NCBI GenBank assembly: GCA_963966185.1
Contig: CAWZYM010000395.1
Location: forward strand, 620,001-684,000
Source: Rhabditoides inermis
Taxonomy: Eukaryota > Nematoda > Chromadorea > Rhabditida > Rhabditidae
Reading direction: 5' to 3'
Length of the DNA: 64,000 bases
Under the pieces are notes generated by a model. That model was not told the DNA's origin and made no database searches. It saw only the letters and a program-made list of their open reading frames with translations. The position numbers were made by a program, and so were the translations under genes. Below are positions 25,119 through 35,335 of this stretch, in pieces. The number at the start of each line of letters is the position of its first letter. Positions within the stretch are counted from its first letter, which is position 1.

Positions 25119-25372
25119 ATGGGAGACAAGTCGGCCTACATGACCCCTGGCGGTGGCGGCGGTGGCGGCGGCGGAGGCGGATACGCCAAGGAGGACTACG
25201 CCTTCGGAGGATCCTCGGGAGGAGGCGGTGGCGGCGGCAGCGCCCCCAGCGGTGCGTATACTATTGCATCTGACCGTGTACCGTTTCCATCACCTCCCTT
25301 CTTTCAGGCGGCGGTGGCGGCGGCGGCGGCACTCCTCGCATGGACGTGTCCTGCTACCTCGGACCCAAGTAG
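25119..25372 (+). CDS. Small Gly-rich protein, 65 residues
   Basis: Two exons (25119-25251 and 25308-25372) join in phase. The protein starts MGDKSAYMTP and has three poly-Gly runs of 7 to 11 residues separated by YAKEDYAFGGSS and SAPS. It ends PRMDVSCYLGPK. There is no signal peptide. I do not recognise the family. The single Cys and the conserved-looking charged/Tyr blocks between Gly runs suggest a structural or cross-linked protein. It lies between two related Cys-rich secreted genes and, like them, has a TATA-like box, so the three may be expressed together. The clean splice phase, ATG context and promoter argue that it is real despite low complexity. Confidence 0.7.
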
Positions 25373-25597
25373 CTCCGACCGACTCAGTCTACACAAGCAC
25401 CGATTCTCTCGCCTAAAACTCTTCTATGTCTTCTATGATCCGCGATAAATGATGTTCCATGCATCCTTGAGTCGTCTCGAGTGTGTCGGTATCGGGTTGG
25501 TCGCAGTGTGTTTGCGGGAGTGAGTTGTACTGCGGGTGCCATGTCGCAACGCCACTTGTCCCTCACAATGTTTGACTTTTCACGGGTCCGCAAGTTG

Positions 25598-25605
25598 TAT
25601 AAATA
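25598..25605 (+). promoter_or_regulatory. TATA box (TATAAATA)
   Basis: TATAAATA 51-58 bp before the ATG at 25656. No splice-acceptor sequence lies between, so transcription probably starts conventionally about 30 bp downstream. Confidence 0.65.
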
Positions 25606-25655
25606 GAGGGATGGTCGTGGACGCGAGGAGTATTCGATCTTTGCGATCTCCCACC

Positions 25656-26813
25656 ATGCAATTAGCCATACTCGCTTGTCTCTTCGCCGTAGCTGTCGCT
25701 CAGAATGACACGTTGGAGGTTGGTCATCTTCTGAAGCGTTGGCTATTTCATCGATTTCAGTCGATTCGAGTGGACAGGGCTCTGCCCACAATGAGGAGGG
25801 ATGAGCAGCCGCCCCTGCCTCAGATCACGCAAGAACTCGCCCCTCTCGATGCACCCTCTCTCGCAGAGGTACGGTATAACGTACATGATACTGTATGAGA
25901 CATTGACCATATCCGTTTCCAGCCGGAGCAGGTTCGAGTGGAGCGCGCGCCGTCGGGAATCCAGAAGCGGGCCACCATCTACTACATCTGCACCCAGAAC
26001 GGACGCCAGTGGATCAGCTACTCGCGTGAGTCCAAACAGTGCGGGAACTCATCGTGTCTTGAATTCATTGCAGTTTTCTGCATTAAAAAGGAGTTTTGCA
26101 AAGGTGATGTTTCAGCGTGCAACTTCAACCAGTACGACCCGCCCCGCCCTACGACTCCCAGGCCCAGCCAGTGCACGCAGGTAAAAGAGTGGAAAAAAGA
26201 ATGCTCATGGAAACTGATGGTCCTCACTGGTCACTAAGAACAGGTCTGTGTGTCTAATCACTGCGCTGTATTCACAATTTGCGGCGCGCGCTATATAGCA
26301 GGCCTCTCACTGCATGTGATATGCGCCGGGTTTACACTGTAGAGTGGTTTCAGCAGTGCATCTACAACTACGACTGTGAGCGGATGAACGTGCGATGGGG
26401 CTGCGTGGACGGGTGCTGCAGGCAGAGTGAGTGGTGTTGTTAACTGGTTAACTTACCTTCCTTACCCCTACAGTCTCCGGCACGCCTCCTCCCGTCACTC
26501 TCCCGCCCGTCAACGACGCCCCGCTGTGCGGCGGACGCGAGGTGCGCCATACCGTATACCTGGAACATACCGTATACCCAACTGTTCAGATGTCCGGCGG
26601 CTACTGTCCGCGCGGCGTGTGCGGCCAGGGATTCGTGTGCACGAGGAGCAACCTGTGCTGCAGGTATGCCAGCCTTGTCTTTCCACCACCTCCTCCTCCT
26701 CTTCCAGATGTGCTGAGGGCACGTCGATCGGTCCGTGTGTGAACGGCCTCTGCCCTGACAACTTCCGGTGCAATGGGAACAACGAGTGCTGCACCTACAC
26801 CGTCGGAAAGTGA
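25656..26813 (+). CDS. Secreted Cys-rich repeat protein, paralogue C
   Basis: Eight exons (25656-25718, 25761-25868, 25923-26025, 26116-26180, 26354-26426, 26474-26541, 26590-26663, 26708-26813) join in phase to 219 residues. It has a signal peptide (MQLAILACLFAVAVAQ), a charged propeptide-like stretch, then QKRATIYYIC, which matches the KR-x-x-T-V-Y-Y-L-C of the gene at 23256. The intron after this block splits the same Pro codon in phase 1 in both genes. The rest has Pro-rich linkers and Cys modules (CPRGVCGQGFVCTRSNLCC, CVNGLCPDNFRCNGNNECC). Secretion and cleavage after KR are inferred. The function is unknown; extracellular matrix, cuticle or defence roles are all possible. An AATAAA lies at 26834-26839. 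Confidence 0.87.
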
Positions 26814-26833
26814 TGCGCTCGTATATGTACAAA

Positions 26834-26839
26834 AATAAA
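26834..26839 (+). terminator. Poly(A) signal AATAAA
   Basis: AATAAA 20 bp after the stop codon of the second Cys-rich gene, implying a very short 3' UTR. Confidence 0.65.
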
Positions 26840-28676
26840 GTTCTATTTGTAACTCGGCCCCTCGCTTTTGCTTGGCCCTCCTACGCCCACACACAGTCAT
26901 TCCGCTGTCGTGTGCAAAAAGAGCGAGAGAGAGAGAGAGAGAGGGAGAGTGTGTGTATGTTGTCGTAGGAACTCTGCAATGTGTGTAATGAAAGACCAAA
27001 TGAGGCCAACGAAGCTATGTCTCTGCCACGCAAACGACGACGGCACACACACACACATACTTCCTGCTTTTTCACCCTAAATAATTAGTTCCTCCCAACT
27101 TCCTTCTCGACATTTCGCGGCCGCTTTTTTGCTGACAGGAACGCGTGTGCGAATGGGTGCGTGTACAGAATGGGCGAATGTATATGTGTATTTGCATGTA
27201 CTGACGCAAGTCGTAAGGGAGAATGACGCGATGCGGGGATACACTGTGAGAGCGGCAAGCAATCGCCGGGAACTGTTCTCACTCATTCTGCAGGCAAACA
27301 AGGCAATGCGTGTATGCACATTCCTTTGAACAATCCACCCCAATATTTGTGCGAGTACTGAGCGTGAATGTATTTTCGGAGTCGACTACCGTGTGTGAGT
27401 GTGTGTTTGCGTGTGTGCATTTCTCATTTTTACCATTCAACTACTCTAGCGAAAGAGCATAGAGTCTAAGAGAGTTGGAGGAGGAGAGAGAGAGTGTGAT
27501 TCCAATGTTACTTGGGGAACCGAGGATCGCGTTTGTGTTAGTTCGTCATTAGGTGAGGAGTACTCTCTCTCTCTCTCTCCTCTGTCCCTCTCAGCGCCCC
27601 CTCTCTTTGCTCTGCAATCAACCTCACACGTGCGTTCCTCCGCTCACTCACTCACTCACTCACTCACTCACCACTCCTTTCACTCCCTCAGCATCACTCA
27701 CTACAGTAAACCATTCACATATTGCGCTTCTTCTCTGCAAGCGGTCCTTGCCATCCCCAAAATACGTTTCTTTTCTTCCAAAAAAAGGGAGAGTGTGTCT
27801 AAGTAGTGTTGGCGTTCTCTGTAGGCGGGGGAGCGTGTGGCTCGCCCGATTGCGTTCTGTGCCCTGTCTAGCGGTCCACGTGAAGTGAGAGACGCCAAGG
27901 CATGTGAACGCGTGTCCGTTCCCCTAGCTGACCTGCAAAACAGCTATTCGTATAAGTCCCTCCCAGCCCAGACTATATACGGCCACAACACCCCGAGGGC
28001 CCGAAAGGACGACGCTCGCTCTCACGCAACAAAATCCCCTTTTTCGAAAGCAACCATGAATGATCAAGGGATTGTTTGGAACGAGAGGGCACATCCGCTC
28101 TAGGGACCACAATGAGAATTTCAGATGTTTGGATATTGTATAGCAATTGATTTATTAAAGTAGTTCGTTTTAAGCTGATTTCAAAAATATATATTGTTCA
28201 TAGGGTTCATCGTTCACATTGCGCCCAAATTCCGCGCGGCGCGCGCGCACCTGAGCGCGCGCTCACACAGGGAAAGTGCGACAGAGGGCGGCGAGATCAA
28301 AGAACTGATGACGTCATTCATAGTTAAATTATGAATATATCCGTTTCTAATAGTACCACTATGCTTCGTTTGATTGTAATCAATCAGTACTTGATGAAAT
28401 ACGTCTCTTATGACATCATTTTTCATTACTCATTTGGGCAATGGCGGCTAGATCAAAGAAATATGACGTCATCATATCACTCTTTATCGATTTTCACTAC
28501 TTTACGGGGCACGTTTTCCCATAAATCGAATACCGTTGGAATCAGCGCGGAAGGGCGAATCGTTCTACGCTAATTACAACGAGTAACGCGTCCAGTCAGA
28601 AAATGTTACATGATTTCGACACAAACTTTACACCTCACGTTGCGGTCCCTACATCCGCTCTCCGGCTTTTGTCTTA

Positions 28677-28679
<3 letters not shown>

Positions 28680-28733
<54 letters not shown>
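28680..28733. repeat. (CT)n microsatellite
   Basis: About 26 CT units on the plus strand, almost uninterrupted. Confidence 0.95.
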
Positions 28734-28735
<2 letters not shown>

Positions 28736-29580
28736 GTCACGCATGTGAGGAAGCGACGAAATGCGGAGACGCTTCAAGTGATACAAATTCACTTAGGAAG
28801 GACGAAAGAGCGTTCTAGTTTACTTACGTGGTCACTCAGATCAAGAAAAAGAGGTCCATTTCCACGAAATGCTATGGTTAAGTGAGTGAATGAGTCACAC
28901 TATTTCTGTTGCTTCCTGTGTATATTTTGCCTTTTTTTCTGATTTTCGGCGTGCGCCAGTTGAATGGACGTGCGTGAATAGAGAGAGAGAGAGGTGGGTT
29001 CAGGACGTCATCTGAAAAGGAAGAATGCGACGCGAGGATCGCCCTATTCTTGTCATCCACGCCTTTCATGCGTGAAGAAATACGAACTCGCTCCGAAATA
29101 GATAGGGATGAAAGATCGCGTGGCAATCAGTCGCCTCTTTTTCTCTCTTCTACCCTCCTTTTCCAATCCTAATTGAACAGTTGACGTTTGACCCTCTAGT
29201 TTCATCCTTTCATCTCTGCTGCAGACATCTTCTATTTTTACATGTCTCCTTCCTCTCCTCCTTTCAACTTGCATAATAGCATATACTCACAGAGCACATG
29301 CTTGAACTCCTAGTTTCCAAGGTCTCTATTCCCACCCCGCTCAGAGCCAATATAGTAGTCAGTAGTGAGTAAGTGAGTGAGAGTGAAGGTGGATCGGATA
29401 TAGTGAGATGTATGTATCTGTCGAGCTAGGGCTTGATAAAATTGTACACTATGACCACACGTAGCCTATTCCTATACCTATACTACCTCTATCTCTCTTC
29501 AATGAACACGGAACCAGCTTATACCTTCAAGTGAATGCAAGTGGCTGCTCGAAAACTTGCCAGCCTGGCCATTCACTTTG

Positions 29581-29618
<38 letters not shown>
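29581..29618. repeat. (CT)n microsatellite
   Basis: About 18 CT units on the plus strand. Confidence 0.95.
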
Positions 29619-29620
<2 letters not shown>

Positions 29621-30493
29621 CCTCCCCCTGCTCCGTGGTGTCTCGGAGAAGTCTGCTCCTCCTCCCTGCTCCTGCTTCTTCTCCCCCACCCATCTCCGCA
29701 AACACAGCTGCGATTCCCGCGTGGTCCCTCATTCCTTGGCTCTCGCTCGTCTCGATCCTCTCCGGTGCACACACTCTCTTGCGTCTCTCCACATTTTCCG
29801 CGCGATTTCCGGCTGATGAGAATACAGGCAAATCGGCTGATTAGAGTGCGGGGTGTGTCTTCTTAGGGTGAGAGGACTGGTCTCTCTCTCTCTCTCTCTC
29901 ACTCGCGCGGTCCACGGCACGCCTGCTTATTACTTTTGTTGTAGTCGGGTGTTGCACTGTCCTCAGTTCGCCTCGTCATATGCCCTTGTCACACCCCATG
30001 AATTTCCGAACACGTCCCTTTCTCATGTACTGCTCCGGATTTCTTCAGCCCCTTCTTTCTGCCTGGTCGTGGTCTCAAATTGAGTTGACCCGTTTTTGCA
30101 CACCCACCAGTGTCAGTTTCATACCCCGTGTTCTATGTTCACTTCAAGTAAGTAACTCTCTCTCTTTCTCCGCGAAAGATTCGTCATTCTCATTCTCTCA
30201 TCCACTTCCCCATTGTTCTGGTCTGCGAATAGCAACTCTATATTGCGTGCCCTTTACTCAACTCAACTTCGCTCAACCTTTTTCGAATTTCTCACACACT
30301 CCATATTTGGGCGAGAGTGTGCTGTACCAGACATTATTAGCACTGCCGACTGCGTGATGGATTGAGTTTCGTCGGCTCTTTTTGTCGCGTCTGTTTATTT
30401 GTGTCTCACTCGCCGTTCAATGCGCTCTAGGCGTCTCGCCCCCACATAACCACTTTGCATAATTCGTTATAGTTCGCAGGACCTCGGACAGTC

Positions 30494-30640
30494 ATGACTT
30501 GGCAGCCGCGGGAGAAGTACCTACACGAGAAAGTGAGTGTGATCGAGTGCGCGTGTGAGAGCGGTGGGTGTTGAGGTGTTCGACACGCTGTCTCGTCCAC
30601 TGTCGCGCGCCGCCGAAAGCCGCCAGCAGAACTCGCCCAG
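30494..30640 (+). CDS. Possible 5' exons of the PB1-domain gene
   Basis: Two candidate exons, 30494-30532 (MTWQPREKYLHEK, donor GTGAGT) and 30576-30640 (VFDTLSRPLSRAAESRQQNS, donor GTACGA after an acceptor TTGAG), join in phase and end in phase 2. The acceptor at 38875 before the PB1 gene begins with one base before ATG, so joining there keeps frame and adds about 35 residues. That would create an 8.2-kb intron holding a LINE fragment and an inverted repeat. The alternative is chance, or an unrelated short gene. I see no third exon nearby. Confidence 0.3.
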
Positions 30641-30699
30641 GTACGATCTTTGGAAGCATGCCCTCACATCCACGCGTACTCACGAGAGATTCTCATGCC

Positions 30700-30703
<4 letters not shown>

Positions 30704-30758
<55 letters not shown>

Positions 30759-30790
30759 GCTTTCTCTCTCTCTCTCTCTCTCTCGCTTTC
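30704..30790. repeat. CT-rich microsatellite
   Basis: Long CT run with a few TTT and CG interruptions on the plus strand. Confidence 0.95.
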
Positions 30791-32102
30791 TCTCGTGTAC
30801 CTTCATTCAATCCGAATGAATATATAAATCCCGTCGTCGGACATCAACAATCACTACACACGTGAATCATTCAAATGCACTCGACTCAACGTCAGCCCCA
30901 AACATCATCTAACAATGCTGCTCGCTGCTTCTGCTCCTTCTCCTTCTCCTCCTCCCACACACTGCTTCATGAGTAACTAGTAACAAGAGTTGACCATAAA
31001 AGAGCGAGTCGGCCTTCAAACAGTGGCTAATTGTGAAAACACACACACACACACACAACACAAAATAGGCAGTTGTACTAGCAATAGCTACCCACTACAT
31101 AGTATGTATACAACAGTAGTAGTATGGTTCATTACTACATAATTAGCCTGCTGCTATGTTATTCTCTCGTGTGACTCAAGCGCTGCTCTGTTTTTTTTTG
31201 TGCTGGTCCACTTTACTCCGATGTGTGTGAAACGCACTGGCAATGTGATTTTGGTGCGTTTCCGGGGAGTTAGTGAGGGTTCGTTGGTCAGCCAAGAGAG
31301 GGGGGGGGAATAATAGGAAAAAGGCGGCCTATATAGATAGAACGGACGGTTGTCACTCAGCGTCTAAAAAAGGAGAGACGGACTCGGTGGAAGATGCGTC
31401 CTGTCACATTGAATGATTATTCGCCCCTCTCTCTCCTCTCACACAATGCCTAGACACTCCACGCACTATACGCGGAACCGCCATCGCCGTTTTCCGCCGG
31501 GGTCATGTATTATGTTTCGATGGCGGCTCGAACTCACACCCTCCTTCTCATGTAGCTTTTCGCACGTTGTCCATTTCCATTCACACATTAGGCACTACTC
31601 GCCTACTCCACCTTCTTTGAAGCACTTTCACGTTTCGTGTCTTCTGTGATTCTGTCTCTCAAAATCCGAGAGCGTTGACCTCGACTGATGATTCCAAGCT
31701 ACCCCGTTCATCATGTTTAGAAGAAATACAGGGAATTTTCTATTCACACGCCCTCAAATCGCCCCCATGTGTTATGACTATTCGCTATTAGTTTATAGCG
31801 CACTCGCCCCCATTAAAGATCATCTCTCTCCCTCTCTCCTCTTTTTTTTTGTAAACACTAGTTAATAGTTAATGAATAGGTATCTGGTACATATTGTGTT
31901 CAGTACCAAGTTCATCAACTATCTGTGACGTGCCAAAGCGGAACTTTGGTAGTGAGTTTGTGTCCAAACGTAGCACGTTAGAAGATCAACTACCTGAAAC
32001 CCCCAAAGAAGTATGCTGAACAATGCATCTCAATTCAGGCATATCCCTCTATTACCGGAAACTGATGGAGATTTACGTGTTGCGCTCGCTTCTGAGAGTC
32101 GA

Positions 32103-32144
<42 letters not shown>

Positions 32145-33566
32145 GATGGCTTTACCCTCAGTTTTTTTTCCTGCCTCTTCTGTCACTTGCAAACCAGCCA
32201 GTCGCTTCTCTCACTACTCCAGTATCCCTCCGATCTCCTTTCATTTCCACCATTCCCCTCTCTCCTCCACTCCTTTTCCAAAATGCACGGAATATTCTCA
32301 GCTCAACAAATCCCCTCCTGTTCTCTTCACAAAAACTCGGCATTGCGAATGGACGCACAAAAAGAGGGCTGGCTGTCGGGGGCCGTGCCGAACTGTCTAG
32401 CTAGAGACGCCATGCCAGCTGCAAAATACAATTCTCAATTCTCTTTTACTGTCGCCCCACTCACTCAGTCGCTGATTTCTTGTAATTTGCGGCCGTTGCG
32501 TATACAATCCCTTGTTGTTCTCCTCTCTGCGTATGCTACTCAGGTTTCGCATTCCATTTGCACATATTATGCGAATAAGACTTGGGGCAATATGGCGTAG
32601 TCAATGAAACGGAGTGATTGCAAGTATTATCTATTTCTATATTCATACATACGCTTGCAAAAGTGTTCCCTCATCGCGTGGCGATTGTTTTTTCCGCTTC
32701 ATATTTTTTTGTTTATACTTGAACGACCGCTGTGATATTAATCCACTTCTATTAACACTTTTCGCTCTAGATTCTACCCTCTACTCACTAATACCTTCAT
32801 TTGCATATACGACTGTCGATGTGGAAGCTGCTTGCATGGTATTGTTTTACTGCTTTTTCCAAAGATCACCATGCAAGACATTATATTATATATTTCATAA
32901 ATACAATACAACCAGGAAACACAGCCAACCAGGAAACACAGCCCCATATTCTAGAAACACAATGATTTGTTATTGTAAAACAACGGACTATAATAGGAAA
33001 GGGGTTGCGTGATGGAATAAGAAGCTAAGGTAAAGTATTTACATGGAATGTATTCGTGGTCAGGCGGTTAAAAGTGCAAAGTGATGTGAAATGCGGCTGA
33101 GAGTTTCACATGATGACGTTATGCATTAGAAGAAATCGGTCGGCGGCAATCCCATTTCAATATATACTTTTCTTTACTTTTCGCGCATAGAAAGACGACT
33201 TCCGGCTTTGCATCTGAAACGTGCGGCCGCAGTCGCCGCGATTAGGAATTCTGGAAGAAAAGATATATGGACGCTGTGGTGAGATCACGAGTATAGAATA
33301 GACGCTATCCCTCACTCTCATTCCCTCACTGTTTATAAAAATAAATTGATTACACCACAAGGATGCTTCACACTTGAAATGTCTGTGAACAATGACGGCT
33401 GCAATATACTCCTAGACATTACGGTTCTAGAAACCAGTAATGAGTATGAGAATTGGGATTACGGTGTGTCTTCCAATCATCACTCGCACTCAATGAGTGA
33501 TAATTGGAAGATATTAAGATTAGACTGTATCACATTAGAGGTTTGTGAAAAAAAACATTAACATTA
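30791..33566. other. Intergenic or intronic, no gene seen
   Basis: Holds an (AC)n run at about 31041-31057, a GA tract at 32101-32140 and two adjacent 17-bp copies of ACCAGGAAACACAGCC(A/C) at 32911-32944. No supported exons. Confidence 0.5.
32101..32140. repeat. (GA)n microsatellite
   Basis: About 19 GA units on the plus strand. Confidence 0.95.
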
Positions 33567-33634
33567 GCCTGCCTGATTATGTAGCCTGCCTGATTATGTA
33601 GCCTGCCTGATTATGTAGCCTGCCTGATTATGTC
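33567..33634. repeat. Four tandem 17-bp repeats
   Basis: GCCTGCCTGATTATGTA repeated at 33567, 33584, 33601 and 33618, the last copy diverging in its final two bases. It sits exactly at the 5' break of the LINE reverse-transcriptase fragment; the last copy encodes LPDYV in the element's frame. Confidence 0.9.
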
Positions 33635-34483
33635 GAGTGTGCTCTATACGCAGACGATTTGAAAATCTACTTCGCTTTTGATCCGGGTGATAATTTGGCT
33701 AAAATTATGTTTCAAAAAGCAATTGACGCTGTCGCAAAATGGGCTTTAGAATGGGGTCTGCAGATCTCCACCGAGAAAACGCAGATACTGCACATAGGCC
33801 GCCGAAATCCCAAACATGAGTATACAGCACATGGCACTACGCTCGCACCTGCTAACTCTGTAAGGGACCTTGGTGTGACTATGTGTGGGTCCTTGATTTT
33901 TGATGACCATTTTGCGAACATTGTTAAAGGCACCCTAAATGCCATAAACGATTTTCTGAGAGTTTATCGTACAAGAGACTTGAAGGTTCTTGTCACCGCT
34001 TACACAACGTATTTCCGCTGCAAGCTAGAGTATTGTACTGAATTGTGGAACCCTCAGGATGTGGGATCAGTGAACTTGATCGAGTCAGTGCAGCGATACT
34101 ATACGCGCCGAATATGTCGTCGCGCTGGCTTGTTCTCGCTCACCTATCCCCAACGCCTCCAGCTTCTTGGCCTTCAAACTCTTGAACAACGCCGCTTTAT
34201 AAATGACGTAGCGTACATACACAAGGTTATCACTAAAGCAACCTCTCTTAATTATTCTGGTCTTTTTACACTAGTCCCAACTCGGTCGCGCACATCTCAT
34301 AAATATCGTCTTTTGCCGTCATATGACTCGTTTCTGCGGAGCAGCGCGTTTTTTCAGAGGGTTTATGGAGTATGGAACTCACTTCCATCTGATATTGTTG
34401 AATCTGCGAAAACCAGTAACGTGAAATCCCACTTAGTAGACAATCCCCATTTGCATCCTATGTCTAAAATTCGACATTTGTAG
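33635..34483 (+). mobile_element. 5'-truncated non-LTR retrotransposon, reverse-transcriptase C-terminal part
   Basis: An open frame of about 280 codons with no stops until TAG at 34481-34483. It begins just before the catalytic motif ALYADDLKIY, so the YADD residues are present while the fingers and upstream palm are missing. Further conserved pieces are GLQISTEKTQIL, SVRDLGVTM, and the distal block IESVQRYYTRRICRR with LQLLGLQTLEQRR. These match reverse transcriptases of CR1/Jockey-like LINEs. 5' truncation is normal for target-primed insertion. An AATAAA at 34612-34617 may be the element's own tail signal. The intact frame suggests a young copy. It cannot move on its own, since the endonuclease and most of the polymerase are absent. 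Confidence 0.88.
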
Positions 34484-34689
34484 TTTGCTTATTTTTATTT
34501 TATCTATTTTTGTCTACTCTTCGAATGTTTCTTCTTTTTTCCCACTTTTACTATCCTACCGTAAGCACTGTTATGTTTTCTATGATGCACTCGCTAAGTA
34601 CTCAACGCGGTAATAAACTATTTATTTATAACCATAATTCACTTTAATCGGAACACCGAACACCATTCCGAGCAGAGTGTATTAAATGG

Positions 34690-35029
34690 TATTTTCTTTA
34701 AAAAGTACTTGCGTAAAGAGATGAACTTTGTCTTATCCCAATGCAGCAAAAGCACATGCATAAAACGTTTACAAATACTAACACAAACCTGCATTTCTCT
34801 CTCTTCTCTCTTTCTCTCTTCTCTCTCCTATTTCTTACTTAATCCTTACTCTCTGTTCACTTGTATATCATTGTGTTCACTGGTTAGTATCAACAGAACA
34901 TTTCAGAATGCTTGTTCAGAATGAGAAAAGGTTTGTGTTAGTATTTGTAAACGTTTTATGCATGTGCTTTTGCTGCATTGGGATAAGACAAAGTTCATCT
35001 CTTTACGCAAGTACTTTTTAAAGAAAATA
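34690..35029. mobile_element. Element with 101-bp perfect inverted repeats
   Basis: Arms 34690-34790 and 34929-35029 are exact reverse complements over 101 bp, around a 138-bp CT-rich spacer. Ends read TATTTTCTTT...AAAGAAAATA. A terminal TA on each side could be a TA target duplication, as made by Tc1/mariner-type transposases. There is no transposase frame inside, so it is a MITE or a hairpin locus. Confidence 0.85.
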
Positions 35030-35105
35030 TATGTCCTTTTGTTAAATTTCATAGAAATTTTTAATATGTGCTGAATTATGACTATTCATCTGGATTATAT
35101 CAAAA

Positions 35106-35202
35106 ACTAATAGATCTCTCTCCCTCTGTTCTTTCTCCCCCTCTGTTCTTTCTCTCTCCCTCTGTTCTTTTCTTCTCTCACTGTTTCTTCTCTCTCTTTC
35201 AC

Positions 35203-35254
<52 letters not shown>

Positions 35255-35335
35255 ACTCACTCTCACTCTCTATCTCTTCTTCTCTCTCTCTCTCTCTCTC
35301 TCTATCTCTCGCACCCTCTCTCTCTCTCGCTCTCA
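35106..35335. repeat. Long CT-rich compound microsatellite
   Basis: CTCCCTCTGTTCTTT units grade into long CT runs, all pyrimidine on the plus strand. Confidence 0.95.

Larger units (their letters stand above)
26840..30493. other. Repeat-rich intergenic region, no gene seen
   Basis: No exon chain is supported. It contains CT/GA tracts at 26926-26948, 28680-28733 and 29581-29618, a CACT tandem run at about 27643-27670, a GCGCGCGC-rich spot near 28233-28262 and AT-rich sequence around 28180. Confidence 0.5.

Noticed and set aside
33567..33634. Regular short repeats resembling a CRISPR array
   Set aside because: The copies are directly adjacent with no spacers, are only 17 bp, and lie in a eukaryotic LINE.
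34709..34924. Small plus-strand frame inside the inverted-repeat element
   Set aside because: It crosses from the left arm into the CT-rich spacer, shows no transposase motif and is low complexity.
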